The notes: generated by a model from the sequence alone, not told the origin. Counted from the stretch's first letter, positions 9,639 to 18,884 are shown. The stretch: DNA of 64,000 nucleotides from Granulicella sp. (GCA_027452215.1 DAIDGQ010000037.1:85173-149172), one strand, 5' to 3'. A program made the numbers and translations.

Positions 9639-11147
9639 ATGCTTGCTTGGACGATCTACATATCCTTTCTCGGGGCTCTGGCACTCTTCCTGCTGCCAGC
9701 TCGTAGGGCGGCTTGGGCACGCATCGTTGCTCTTCTAACGACGCTCGTCACCTTTGCGATCGCGCTAAAAGCCTTTATCGATCACAGAACCGGGGAGATG
9801 CTTCCCGTGGTCCACATACCCTGGGTACCCTCTCTCGGCATCACCTTTACCCTCAAAGCCGACGGCATCAGCCTGACCCTCCTCCTGCTCACCGGAGTCA
9901 TCGGCGTTTGCGGAGTCCTCTTCTCCTGGAACATCGAAGAGCGTATCAAAGAATTCTTCGGCTTCTACCTCCTCCTCATTGGCGCGGTCTACGGAGTCTT
10001 TCTCAGCTACGATCTCTTCCTCCTCTTCGTCTTCTATGAGATCGTCGTCATCCCCAAATACTTCCTCATCGCCATCTGGGGATCGACGCGCCGGGAATAC
10101 GCCGCGATGAAACTCGTCCTCTACTCCTTCATCGGCAGTGCCATGGTTCTAATCGGCCTCATTGCAGCCTACGTTGTCGCCGGCTCAAAGAGCATGTCCC
10201 TCGGAGACCTGGCAGGCTATCCCTTCCCCGCTCATTTCCAGATGTGGGCCTTCCCTCTGGTTTTTGCTGGCTTCGGAATCCTGGCCGGCCTCTGGCCCTT
10301 CCACACCTGGGCCCCCACAGGCCACGTAGCTGCGCCTACGGCGACCTCCATGTTGCTCGCCGGCGTCGTCATGAAGCTCGGAGCCTACGGCTGTCTCCGC
10401 GTCGCGATGACCCTCTTCCCTCTTGGGATGAGCTCCTGGGGCTTCCATGTTCTCGGCTTCGGCTCCTGGCGTGACGTCTTCGCGGTTCTCGGAGTTGTCG
10501 GAATCCTCTACGGTGCCCTGGTCGCCCTGGTCCAAAAGGACTTCAAATTCGTCATCGGCTACTCCAGCATCAGCCACATGGGATTCATCCTCCTCGGCCT
10601 GATGACCCTGAATCAAATCGGCATCTCGGGCGCAGTAGTTCAGATGGTCTCGCATGGTCTTCTCGCTGGACTGCTCTTCGCCGTCGTCGGACGCATGGTC
10701 TACGCTCGTACCCACACCCGCGACCTCGCAGCCCTCAGCCCGATGCATCTCAATAAGGTCATCCCCTTCGCAGCCGTCACCTTCGTCATCGCCGGCATGG
10801 CCAGCATGGGCCTGCCCGGTTTCAGCGGTTTCGTCGCCGAACTCATGATCGTCATCGGCGTCTGGCACTCCTATCCCTCGCTCATCGTCTTTGTAGGGAT
10901 CGGCCTCATCGCGGGAGTCGCCTACATCTGGCGCGCCATGCAACAGGCATTCTTTACCGGCTCAAACACCGAACCCCTCCAACCAGCTCACCCCCTTCCT
11001 CCCATCACCTTCCCTGAGCGGCTGGGAGCAGCGATTCTCATCGCTGCCAGTGTGGTCGTCGGAACCTTCCCTCAGTTATTTTTGAATGTGATTCATCCAG
11101 CCTTAGATTCTCCCCTCTTTCAGGGCTTGCGTAAGGGGGGATGGTAA
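9639..11147 (+). CDS. nuoM: NADH-quinone oxidoreductase subunit M, second copy
   Basis: A 502-residue NuoM-family protein beginning at ATG 9639; an in-frame TTG at 9633 is possible. It is not a recent duplicate of the preceding nuoM, because most of the sequence differs. Pump residues are again intact: Glu in FYEIVVIPKYFL, Lys in HTWAPTGHVAAPT...VMKLG, Lys in QKDFKFVIGYSSISH and Glu in SGFVAELMI. It therefore looks like a working proton channel, not a decayed copy. Tandem nuoM pairs together with an enlarged NuoL strut define the previously described '2M' complex I variants. The stop overlaps the nuoN start. Confidence 0.94.
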   Translation: MLAWTIYISFLGALALFLLPARRAAWARIVALLTTLVTFAIALKAFIDHRTGEMLPVVHIPWVPSLGITFTLKADGISLTLLLLTGVIGVCGVLFSWNIEERIKEFFGFYLLLIGAVYGVFLSYDLFLLFVFYEIVVIPKYFLIAIWGSTRREYAAMKLVLYSFIGSAMVLIGLIAAYVVAGSKSMSLGDLAGYPFPAHFQMWAFPLVFAGFGILAGLWPFHTWAPTGHVAAPTATSMLLAGVVMKLGAYGCLRVAMTLFPLGMSSWGFHVLGFGSWRDVFAVLGVVGILYGALVALVQKDFKFVIGYSSISHMGFILLGLMTLNQIGISGAVVQMVSHGLLAGLLFAVVGRMVYARTHTRDLAALSPMHLNKVIPFAAVTFVIAGMASMGLPGFSGFVAELMIVIGVWHSYPSLIVFVGIGLIAGVAYIWRAMQQAFFTGSNTEPLQPAHPLPPITFPERLGAAILIAASVVVGTFPQLFLNVIHPALDSPLFQGLRKGGW

Positions 11148-12643
11148 TGAACGTGATCAACTTTGGACAACTGTTGGGCTTGGCCTGGCCCGAAATTATC
11201 GTTACCGTGACCGCGCTCCTCGTTGTGGCTGCGGATCTCCTCTTCTTCCGTAGATCCAGCATCCGCGCAAGATTTGCAGGCTCCGTCGCGATCGCATTGG
11301 TTGGCTGCGCTGCCGCCATCTTCAAGCTGGTCACATCGCCGGTCCAGCCAACGACTCTCCATGGCGTCTTCGGAGCCACCCCCCTTATCCATCTCCTACA
11401 GGTCGCCGTCCTCGCGCTGACCATCATCACCCTGCTCCTCGCCGTCAACTCAACGTTCACTGAGCACGTCAGCGAGTTCGTCCTTCTCATCCTGCTGGCC
11501 ACCGTCGGCATGATGTTCCTCGTCGGCTCGCAGGACCTCCTCGTCCTCTTCATCTCGCTTGAGCTGTTGAGTCTGTCGCTCTACATTCTTGCCGGCCTGG
11601 ACAAGCGTAGTCCCCGCTCCTCCGAGGCCGCCCTCAAATACTTCCTCTTCGGAGGAATGTCTGCAGCCTTCATGCTCTATGGCTTCAGTTTGCTCTACGG
11701 CTTCTCGAACTCCACCAATCTCGCAGATCTGGCCACCGCCATCCAAGGCCATCCCCTCAGTCCCATTCTCATCATTGCCATCGTCACTACCGTGGTTGGT
11801 TTTGGCTTTAAGATCGCCGCAGCGCCCTTCCACTTCTGGGCACCTGACGTCTATCAAGGCGCGCCCATTCCGAGCGCCGCCTTCATTGCCTCCGGCTCAA
11901 AAGTCGCCAGCTTCTTCATCTTCTTTCAGCTCATGGTGCTCGGCTTTGCAGGAGCCGAAGGGAGCGCCACCTGGTCCCACTTCCAGAGCGGCTGGGTCCC
12001 GGTTCTCGTCGTGGTCGCCATCGTCTCCATGGTGCTGGGTAATCTCGTCGCCATCGTGCAAAGCAGTCTAAGAAGACTGCTCGCCTACTCCGCGGTCGCC
12101 CATGCGGGCTACATGCTCCTGGCATTCGTTACCCACACACAGCAAAGTCTGGCTGCGCTTTTGTACTACATCGCAACCTATTCCCTCGCAACACTCGGAG
12201 TCTTCGGCGTCCTTGCGGTCACAGAATCCCACATAGGCAACGACAGGATTGAAGACTTAGCCGGCCTGAGCCGCCGAGCCCCATTCCTCTCCATCTGTCT
12301 CGGCGTCTTCCTTCTGTCGCTCGCAGGAATTCCTCCCCTCTCTGGCTTCTTCGCCAAGTTCCTCCTCTTCACCTCTGTGCTCGCAGCCAGCTCTGGCTCA
12401 AAGCTGCTGCTATGGCTGGTGATCCTCGCCATCGCCATGAGTGCCGTGTCGCTCTTCTACTACCTCCGCGTCCTCAAGAAGGTCTACGTCTCAGCCCCAG
12501 CCTCCGAGGCTCGACCCATTCCCTCGCCGATCCTGAGCCGCGTCGTCGTCGGACTGCTTGCCTTAGGCGTGATCCTTCTGGGCTGCGTTCCGGACTTGAT
12601 CCTGACCCAGATACTCAGGGTCATCCAGGCCTCCGGTCTCTAA
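11147..12643 (+). CDS. nuoN: NADH-quinone oxidoreductase subunit N
   Basis: A 498-residue antiporter-like subunit. Helix-5 Glu (SLELLSLSLYILAG), the HFWAPDVYQGAP motif with the downstream Lys (SGSKVASF), QSSLRRLLAYSAVAHAGY and the helix-12 Lys (FFAKFLLF) are conserved. I place the start at ATG 11147, which shares one base with the nuoM2 stop and has AAGGGGGG six bases upstream; ATG 11141 would sit directly on that site. It is the last gene of the operon. About 210 bp of non-coding DNA follow, with a weak imperfect hairpin near 12645-12685 that could end transcription. Confidence 0.94.
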   Translation: MNVINFGQLLGLAWPEIIVTVTALLVVAADLLFFRRSSIRARFAGSVAIALVGCAAAIFKLVTSPVQPTTLHGVFGATPLIHLLQVAVLALTIITLLLAVNSTFTEHVSEFVLLILLATVGMMFLVGSQDLLVLFISLELLSLSLYILAGLDKRSPRSSEAALKYFLFGGMSAAFMLYGFSLLYGFSNSTNLADLATAIQGHPLSPILIIAIVTTVVGFGFKIAAAPFHFWAPDVYQGAPIPSAAFIASGSKVASFFIFFQLMVLGFAGAEGSATWSHFQSGWVPVLVVVAIVSMVLGNLVAIVQSSLRRLLAYSAVAHAGYMLLAFVTHTQQSLAALLYYIATYSLATLGVFGVLAVTESHIGNDRIEDLAGLSRRAPFLSICLGVFLLSLAGIPPLSGFFAKFLLFTSVLAASSGSKLLLWLVILAIAMSAVSLFYYLRVLKKVYVSAPASEARPIPSPILSRVVVGLLALGVILLGCVPDLILTQILRVIQASGL

Positions 12644-12792
12644 GAGGAACTCTCTCCATCCCTGCGATAGAGTTCTCCTTGCTCTGCACCTTCCTACCGC
12701 TAGAGAGCAACTCGCTCTCCATCGACAGTTAGTTCCCATAAACCGGGTCCACGGATGCCACCGTCCATGGCCCTGGGCCAACCGAGAACCAT

Positions 12793-12828
12793 AAAAAAGC
12801 GGTAGTGCAGACGCTCCGCACTACCGCT
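12793..12828 (-). terminator. Intrinsic terminator of the galM operon
   Basis: A perfect 11-bp inverted repeat (12798-12808 and 12818-12828) with a nine-base loop sits about 25 bp after the galM stop. On the minus strand it is followed by a run of six T (AAAAAA at 12793-12798 on the plus strand). Stem plus T-run is the standard Rho-independent form and matches the direction of the upstream araB-araD-galM genes. Confidence 0.85.
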
Positions 12829-12854
12829 CATTCATTCCTTGCCCGAAGTCCCTA

Positions 12855-13958
12855 CTACTTCACCCCAAAGGTAAACACTGTCTCCGAGAGCATCACCTCT
12901 CCCGGCTTCAGCAGCGTCGAAGGAAACTTCGGTTCATTCGGCGAGTCCGGAAAGTGCTGCGTCTCCAGGCAGAACCCCGCATTCTTCTGATACGTCACCC
13001 CGAACTTCCCGGTCTTTGTTCCATCTAGAAAGTTCCCCGCATAAAACTGCACACCAGGCTGTGTCGTCCTAACGGTCAGCGTGCGTCCGCTCGCAGGATC
13101 ATACGCCTCGGCTGCGACGTGCAACCCATTGCCCGAGCCATTCAGCACCCAGTTATGGTCATACCCACTGCCAATCTTCAGCTGCTCATTCGCGTCATTG
13201 ATCCTCGCGCCAATCGCAGTCGGCTTGCGAAAATCAAACGGAGTACCCGCCACCGGAGCCAGCACACCTGTAGGAATCTGCGTTGCATCAACCGGGGTAT
13301 AGCGGTCTGCGGGAATCATTAGCACCGTCCCCAGGATGTTGCCCTTCCCATCTCCCGCAAGATTAAAGTAGCTGTGATTCGTAAGGTTCACCACGGTCGG
13401 CTTGGTCGTCGTCGCAGCGTACTTAATATGCAGCGACTTGCCCACCACCGTATAGCTCACATGCACCGTGAGCGTTCCCGGAAAACCCATATCGCCATCC
13501 GGGCTCACCAGCGACATCTCCACGCCATCCGGAATCTCCTTCCCCGTCCACACCTTAGAACTAAAGCCCGCCGGGCCACCATGCAGAGCATTGCCGTGAT
13601 TATTCAACGGCACATGATAGGTCTTGCCATCAATCGAAAACGTGCCCTTGGCAATCCGGTTCCCATACCGCCCTACAATCGCTCCAAAGTATGTGCTCGT
13701 ATCGCCCTCATACCCAGCGACATTGTCATAACCCAGGACCACATCAGCCTTCTTGCCATTCTTGTCCGGAGCCTCAATGCTCACCACGCGAGCGCCAAAG
13801 GTCGTGATCCTCACCGTCAGGTCCGCATCGCTGACAGTAAAGATCTCCACAGCCTTACCGTCCGCGGTCTTGCCCCACGGTGCCTTGCTAACACCAGCCT
13901 GCGCCAACGAACTCATCAGCAGAACTGCCGCCCCTACCATCGCATACTTGAACTTCAT
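12855..13958 (-). CDS. galM: Secreted aldose 1-epimerase (mutarotase)
   Basis: A 367-residue aldose 1-epimerase that interconverts alpha and beta anomers of sugars such as galactose, arabinose or xylose. I start it at ATG 13958 (GGAGAAG just upstream), which gives a clean signal peptide (MKFKYAMVGAAVLLMSSLAQA), so it should act outside the cytoplasm. Family motifs visible: GRYGNRI, NNHGNALHGG, NLTNHSYFNLAG with the catalytic His, GYDHNWV and the C-terminal Glu region FCLETQHFPDSPN. It is last in an operon after araB and araD. Export suggests it acts on sugar released during extracellular hemicellulose or pectin breakdown. Confidence 0.92.
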   Translation of the reverse strand: MKFKYAMVGAAVLLMSSLAQAGVSKAPWGKTADGKAVEIFTVSDADLTVRITTFGARVVSIEAPDKNGKKADVVLGYDNVAGYEGDTSTYFGAIVGRYGNRIAKGTFSIDGKTYHVPLNNHGNALHGGPAGFSSKVWTGKEIPDGVEMSLVSPDGDMGFPGTLTVHVSYTVVGKSLHIKYAATTTKPTVVNLTNHSYFNLAGDGKGNILGTVLMIPADRYTPVDATQIPTGVLAPVAGTPFDFRKPTAIGARINDANEQLKIGSGYDHNWVLNGSGNGLHVAAEAYDPASGRTLTVRTTQPGVQFYAGNFLDGTKTGKFGVTYQKNAGFCLETQHFPDSPNEPKFPSTLLKPGEVMLSETVFTFGVK

Positions 13959-14022
13959 CGCTTCTCCTTTAGAACCCAATCCATTTCATTCAATGTCGCC
14001 GAACGATTCTGACCCACTCGCG

Positions 14023-14733
14023 CTACCCTTGTCCATAAGTCGCCTTTGCGCCATGCTTTCGCAGATAGTGGCGATCCAGCAACGCCTGCGAAACCTCCGC
14101 CGCACTCGCCTTCAGCGTCAGCGTCCGATAGGCCATCTTCGCTACAGCCTCCAACACCACCGCATTGTGCGCTGCCTCCGCCGCCGTCTTGCCCCAGACA
14201 AACGGTGCATGTCCAGCCACTAAACAAGCGGGCACGGCCATCGGATCGATCGCCGGCTCACCCGTCGCTCCATCAAATCGCGCGACAATCGCCCGCCCGG
14301 TCTCATGCACATACCGCCCCTCGATCGCAGCATCACTCAGCGGAGCCGTCACCGGAACAGGCCCGTGAAAATAGTCCGCATGGGTCGTTCCAAACGCGGG
14401 AATCCCCATCCCTGCCTGCGCAAAGCTTGTCGCAAACTCCGAGTGCGTATGCACCACCGCCCCAATCCCCTCAAACTCCCTATACAGCAGCGTATGCGTA
14501 TCCATATCCGACGACGGCCGCAGCGTCCCCTCAACGATCTTCCCGTTCAGGTCCGTCACCACCATATCCTCCGGCTTCAACACGTCGTAGTCCACGCCCG
14601 AAGGCTTGATCACCACCAACCCCTGCTCCCTATCCACGCCCGATGCATTGCCAAACGTGTACAGCACCAGGCCCGCCCGCACCAACTCCAGGTTGGCCTC
14701 CAGAACTTCTTCCCGCAATCTCTTCAACAACAT
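14023..14733 (-). CDS. araD: L-ribulose-5-phosphate 4-epimerase
   Basis: A 236-residue class II aldolase/epimerase-family protein. It converts L-ribulose 5-phosphate to D-xylulose 5-phosphate, feeding L-arabinose into the pentose phosphate pathway. The family features TFGNASGVDRE, KPSGVDYD, the metal-binding HTHSEFATSFAQ and the later His of GHAPFVWG are present. The open frame extends 82 codons upstream into araB, but ATG 14733 with GAGGTG eight bases ahead matches the family's normal N-terminus (E. coli AraD has 231 residues). It lies between araB and galM; no arabinose isomerase gene is in the window. Confidence 0.94.
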   Translation of the reverse strand: MLLKRLREEVLEANLELVRAGLVLYTFGNASGVDREQGLVVIKPSGVDYDVLKPEDMVVTDLNGKIVEGTLRPSSDMDTHTLLYREFEGIGAVVHTHSEFATSFAQAGMGIPAFGTTHADYFHGPVPVTAPLSDAAIEGRYVHETGRAIVARFDGATGEPAIDPMAVPACLVAGHAPFVWGKTAAEAAHNAVVLEAVAKMAYRTLTLKASAAEVSQALLDRHYLRKHGAKATYGQG

Positions 14734-14792
14734 CACAACACCTCGTTTGAATCTCTTTATTCGTCCATCATCCCGCGATCTTCGCAACCAAT

Positions 14793-16382
14793 CTACCCGG
14801 CCTGTTCGGCCCTCACCGCAGCCGCAATCCGTCGCAACTCCGGCAGTACATCCCCCATCGCTGCCTGCTCGCTTCCGCGCAAACCAAATGCAAAATAAAC
14901 CTTGCGATACAGCGCAAACAACTCGTTGTACCGAGCCACAGCAGCCCTCTCCGGCTCGTAGATCTTGAACGGCAGACACATCTTCTCCTGCGCCTCTTCA
15001 ATCGTCGCGAACGCGCCCGCGGCAACCAGCGCAAAGATCCCCGACCCCAGGCTCGTCGGCACACCATCCGGCACCAGCACCGGCTTGCCCAGCACGTCCG
15101 CATACACCTGGTTCAACACAACATTATTCTGCGGAATCCCTCCCGCATTAGTCACGCGATGAACCGGAACTCCGTACTCCGCCATCCGTTCCAGAATAAT
15201 CCGCGTATGAAATGCAGTCCCCTCAATCGCCGCAAACAGCTCATCCTTCGCCGTGTGGATCAGGTTCCACCCAAGCGTCATGCCGCCTAGTTCCGGATTC
15301 ACGAGCACCGTGCGATCGCCATTATCCCAACTCAATCGCAGCAGCCCCGTCTGCCCCGGCTTGTATTCCGCCAGTCCCTCGGACAGCGCCTTCACATCTG
15401 TCCCCGCTCTCTTCGCAATCGCCTCAAAGATATCGCCCGTAGCCGAAAGCCCCGCCTCAATCCCCGTGAACGCAGGATGCACGCTCCCCGGTACCACGCC
15501 GCAAACCCCCGGCACCAGCCGCGTCTCGCGGCTCATCGCAATAATGCAAGTCGACGTCCCCACCACATTCACGACGTCGCCCTCACGGCAGCCCGCGCCA
15601 ATCGCATCCCAATGCGCGTCGAACGCCCCCACCGGAATCGGAATTCCCGCCGGCAGGCCCATCTCCGTTGCCCATCGCTCACTCAGGTGTCCCGCAACCG
15701 CATCGGAGCTCCGATACGCCCCACCCAGCTTCTCCCGAATTCCATCGAACAGCGGATCGAGTTGCGACAAAAACTCCTGTGGAGGTAATCCTCCCCACCG
15801 CGGATTCCACATCCACTTGTGCCCCATCGCGCAGATGCTGCGGGGCACCAGCGCAGGGTCCGAGATCCCAATCAGCGTAGCCGCGACCATGTCGCAGTGT
15901 TCCAGCGCCGTAGCAAATCGCTCGCGCTTCTCCGGATTGTTCCGCAGCCAATACAGCAGCTTCGCAAATCCCCATTCATGCGAGTACACTCCGCCGCACC
16001 ACTCGATCGCTTCGAGCCCAGTAGCATGCGCCAACTCTGTAATCTGTTGTGCTTCCTTGTGCGCGCGATGGTCGCACCACAGCAGGTACTCATCCAGCGG
16101 CTGCAGCTGCGCATCCACCGGAATCACGCTCGACCCCGTCGTATCCAGCGACAACGCAACGACATCCTTCGCCGTCACACCCGTCTGCTGCATCACGTCC
16201 CGAACCGCCTTCACCAGCGCGTTCATCTGGTCCTCGTGCGACTGCGTCGCAAAATCCGGGTCCTCCCTCCGCCGATGCAGAGGATATCCAGCCGACGCCG
16301 TTCCCAATCGCCCCTTCACACTGTCCAAAAGCGTGACCCGAACACTCAGAGTTCCAAAATCCACGCCAGCCACAATCGCCAT
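14793..16382 (-). CDS. araB: L-ribulokinase (FGGY family)
   Basis: A 529-residue FGGY carbohydrate kinase. The N-terminal GVDFGTLSVRV phosphate-binding motif is the ribulokinase form. Other matching stretches are DTTGSSVIPVD, EWCGGVYSHEWG, VGAFDAHWDAIG and GGIPQNN, the last being the C-terminal FGGY ATPase-domain motif. It phosphorylates L-ribulose using ATP in the cytoplasm. ATG 16382 has GAGAGGA six bases upstream. It is the first gene of the araB-araD-galM unit. A palindromic operator lies about 80 bp upstream and a LacI-type regulator is divergent. Confidence 0.93.
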   Translation of the reverse strand: MAIVAGVDFGTLSVRVTLLDSVKGRLGTASAGYPLHRRREDPDFATQSHEDQMNALVKAVRDVMQQTGVTAKDVVALSLDTTGSSVIPVDAQLQPLDEYLLWCDHRAHKEAQQITELAHATGLEAIEWCGGVYSHEWGFAKLLYWLRNNPEKRERFATALEHCDMVAATLIGISDPALVPRSICAMGHKWMWNPRWGGLPPQEFLSQLDPLFDGIREKLGGAYRSSDAVAGHLSERWATEMGLPAGIPIPVGAFDAHWDAIGAGCREGDVVNVVGTSTCIIAMSRETRLVPGVCGVVPGSVHPAFTGIEAGLSATGDIFEAIAKRAGTDVKALSEGLAEYKPGQTGLLRLSWDNGDRTVLVNPELGGMTLGWNLIHTAKDELFAAIEGTAFHTRIILERMAEYGVPVHRVTNAGGIPQNNVVLNQVYADVLGKPVLVPDGVPTSLGSGIFALVAAGAFATIEEAQEKMCLPFKIYEPERAAVARYNELFALYRKVYFAFGLRGSEQAAMGDVLPELRRIAAAVRAEQAG

Positions 16383-16462
16383 ACAATTCCTCTCCCAATC
16401 TCCCGCAATTCAACTCGTCGTAACGCAGCCACAGCTCAAGGCACGAAGCACCACAACTCAGC

Positions 16463-16474
16463 GTAAACGTTTAC
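16463..16474. promoter_or_regulatory. Palindromic operator for the divergent LacI-family regulator
   Basis: GTAAACGTTTAC is a perfect 12-bp palindrome with a central CG, the form bound by LacI/GalR-family repressors. It lies in the 202-bp region between araB and the regulator gene, so one site could control both directions. Confidence 0.75.
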
Positions 16475-16584
16475 TACAGTGAACAATATCTACCTCCACC
16501 CTCTCTCGTCAATCGCAACTTTCATCTCGCTATCTGGATATTCCACAAGTATCCTGTTCCAATACTGCAAGGTGATCCCATCCC

Positions 16585-17676
16585 GTGAAACGTTCTCAGA
16601 ATTCAATCGATTCCTCCACCCCGCCCAAGATCGATATCCGCAACGTTGCCGCACGCGCCCGTGTCTCCATCGCCACCGTCTCACGCACCATCAATCATGT
16701 CCCTACCGTCGACCCCGTCCTTGCGGCGCGAGTCTGGAAGGCCGTCACCGAACTCAACTACTTCCCCAACACCCAGGCCCGGGCTCTTGTCTCCGGCAAA
16801 AGTAAGCTGCTCGGCCTTATCGTCTCTGAAATCACCAACCCCTTCTTTCCCGAACTCATTCAGGAGTTCGAACAAGTCGCCGTAGCCCACGGCTATGAAA
16901 TCCTGATCGGCTCCACCAACTACGAGACCTCTACCATGGAGCTCTGCGCGCGCCGCATGCTCGAGCGCAAAGTCGACGGTGTCGCCATCATGACCTTCGG
17001 CATTGAAGACTTTCTCCTCGACCGCTTTGCCGTCGACAACATCCCCGTCGTCTTCATCGACCCCGCTCCCACCCGTCCGCTCAGCAACGTCCTCGCAGTC
17101 GATTACTACGCCGGCATCTACGAAGGCGTTCAGCATCTCGCCGTCCTCGGTCATCGCAAAATCGGCTTCATCAGCGGCCCTCTGCGTCTCCGCTCCGCCG
17201 AATCCCGCAAGGCCACCTTCCTCGGCTGCCTCCACTCCGCCGGCCTCAAAGCCGAACCCGCCTGGCTCATCGAAGGCGATCACACCCTCGACGGTGGTCG
17301 CGACGCCATGCAGAAGATTCTCGCCCTACCCAAACACCCAACCGCCATCATGTGCTCCAACGACATGACCGCCATCGGCGTCCAGCACGCCCTCTTCGAA
17401 GCCAAACTCAAAGTTCCCGATGACTTCTCTCTCATCGGCTTCGACGACATCCACCTCGCCGAATACACCATCCCCCCACTCACCACCATCCGCATGTCCT
17501 GCAAAGACCTCGCCAACAAGGCCGTAGACAATCTGCTCTCTCGTCTCAAGCCGGCGGGCGCCAAACTCGAAGCCGTCAGCAAAATCAACACCCGCCTTAT
17601 CGTTCGCCAGACCACCGGCTTGCCCAAGGACGCGCTCCTGGACCTCATCGACAAGCCCCGTCCTAAAACTCGTTAG
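16585..17676 (+). CDS. LacI-family sugar-responsive transcriptional regulator
   Basis: A 363-residue repressor. A LacI-type helix-turn-helix occupies residues 17-42 (IRNVAARARVSIATVSRTIN), the hinge helix follows (ARALVSGKS), and the rest is a periplasmic-binding-protein-like sugar domain (LGLIVSEITNPFFPEL, ICSNDMTAIG-type motifs, TIRM near the end). The start is GTG 16585. It is divergent from araB-araD-galM with a perfect LacI-type palindrome between them, so it probably represses that operon until an arabinose-related sugar binds. The exact inducer cannot be read from the sequence. Confidence 0.92.
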   Translation: MKRSQNSIDSSTPPKIDIRNVAARARVSIATVSRTINHVPTVDPVLAARVWKAVTELNYFPNTQARALVSGKSKLLGLIVSEITNPFFPELIQEFEQVAVAHGYEILIGSTNYETSTMELCARRMLERKVDGVAIMTFGIEDFLLDRFAVDNIPVVFIDPAPTRPLSNVLAVDYYAGIYEGVQHLAVLGHRKIGFISGPLRLRSAESRKATFLGCLHSAGLKAEPAWLIEGDHTLDGGRDAMQKILALPKHPTAIMCSNDMTAIGVQHALFEAKLKVPDDFSLIGFDDIHLAEYTIPPLTTIRMSCKDLANKAVDNLLSRLKPAGAKLEAVSKINTRLIVRQTTGLPKDALLDLIDKPRPKTR

Positions 17677-17680
17677 ACCC

Positions 17681-17710
17681 GCAAGGAGATCAACGCTCCA
17701 CTCTCCTTGC
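17681..17710. terminator. Hairpin between convergent lacI-type gene and mqnC
   Basis: A perfect 9-bp inverted repeat (17681-17689 and 17702-17710) with a 12-base loop fills the gap between two convergent genes. There is no T-run on either side, so termination would be modest or rely on other factors, but the position suits a bidirectional terminator. Confidence 0.5.
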
Positions 17711-18820
17711 TCAAGCCGGTTGCGTCCCCGCACGCGACGCAGCGCCATCTTTAGCAACGCTGCGGTACGTCGCCGTATACCCCAGGCTCTTCGCATACGT
17801 CAGCACCTTGTCGAACTGCAGATTAATCGTAGCCCCCGCCTTCTGCGTCACCTCATCTTCAATCGGCAGGTCGAAATCATCCGCTCCATACAGCAGCCCT
17901 TCCAGAGCCCGCTCATTTTGCGTCAAAACAGAGGTCCGAATCCGCGGAATGTTATCCAGATAAATCCGACTCAACGCCAGGTGCCGCAGATACTCTCCCG
18001 TCCCAATCTCAATCCCTCCCAGCTGGCTGCCCAGCGGAGTGAAATACGGCTTGAACGTCCAGCAAAGAAAACTCGCCAGACCGCCCGTCTCATCCTGAAA
18101 CTGCCGAGTCCGTTCCAGGTGTTCAATCCGTTCCTCAATCGTCTCATCGAAGCCCACCACCATCGTCGCCGTAGACCGAAGCCCCGCCTCGATGAGAGCC
18201 CTCTGCGCCTCAAAATACTGCTTCACCGTGTACTTGAACTTACTGTGCCGACGCCGAAAATCCTCCGTAAGAATCTCCGACCCGCCTCCCGTGATCCAAC
18301 GAACTCCAGCGTCCTTGAACCTCTTCGCCGTCGTCAAATAATCCAGCTTCGCATGGTCCGCCAGGTACATGAACTCTGCAATCGTCAGCGCATAAAACTC
18401 CAGCCGGTCGCCATACCTCGCCCTCACCGCCGCAAACAACTCGCAATAATATTCCAACGGCAGCGCAGGATTAAATCCCCCGTTGAACCCCACCAGGTCG
18501 CCGCCCAACTCCAGCAACTCATCGATCTTCGCAAACACCTGTGCATCGCTCAGCACATAACCGCCCTCTTGCCCGGGCAGCGTGTAGAACGCGCAATAAT
18601 CGCATTGCGCCACACACACATTCGTGTAGTTGATAATCCGCATCAGCATGTACGTGCAAGCATCCGGAGCATGAAACCGCGCGCGAACCATCTGCGCCAG
18701 CTCCTTCAACTCCGCATCATCGGCATGCTTCCAAAGCCACAGCGCATCGGCCGACGTTATACGTTCCCCATGCTCAACCTTCAAACGAATCTCATTGGAT
18801 ACAGCCGCGTTATCGCTCAC
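17711..18820 (-). CDS. mqnC: Cyclic dehypoxanthinyl futalosine synthase (radical SAM)
   Basis: A 369-residue radical SAM enzyme of the futalosine route to menaquinone. The [4Fe-4S] cysteines are C69, C73 and C76 in NVCVAQCDYCAFY, preceded by the INYTN typical of MqnC/CofH relatives. GGGSEIL, TATMVVGFDETIEERIEHL and QDETGG..SFLCWTF match MqnC. The usual QGGLHP-type motif is replaced by FNGGFNPALP, which is unusual. It cyclises dehypoxanthine futalosine in the cytoplasm. It lies 64 bp downstream of the KdpD-like kinase on the same strand; no other mqn gene is in the window. MqnE or a CofH-like enzyme is a less likely alternative. Confidence 0.78.
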   Translation of the reverse strand: MSDNAAVSNEIRLKVEHGERITSADALWLWKHADDAELKELAQMVRARFHAPDACTYMLMRIINYTNVCVAQCDYCAFYTLPGQEGGYVLSDAQVFAKIDELLELGGDLVGFNGGFNPALPLEYYCELFAAVRARYGDRLEFYALTIAEFMYLADHAKLDYLTTAKRFKDAGVRWITGGGSEILTEDFRRRHSKFKYTVKQYFEAQRALIEAGLRSTATMVVGFDETIEERIEHLERTRQFQDETGGLASFLCWTFKPYFTPLGSQLGGIEIGTGEYLRHLALSRIYLDNIPRIRTSVLTQNERALEGLLYGADDFDLPIEDEVTQKAGATINLQFDKVLTYAKSLGYTATYRSVAKDGAASRAGTQPA

Positions 18821-18884
18821 CCTTCCAGTCTATCCCCGGACGAGCTCTGTATACAGCGCGCCGTTACCCACCCAGCCGCTCGCT

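Noticed and set aside
9639..11147. The second nuoM as a redundant decaying duplicate
   Set aside because: All pump residues are kept, the frame is intact and coupled to nuoN, and the sequence is too different from the first copy to be recent.
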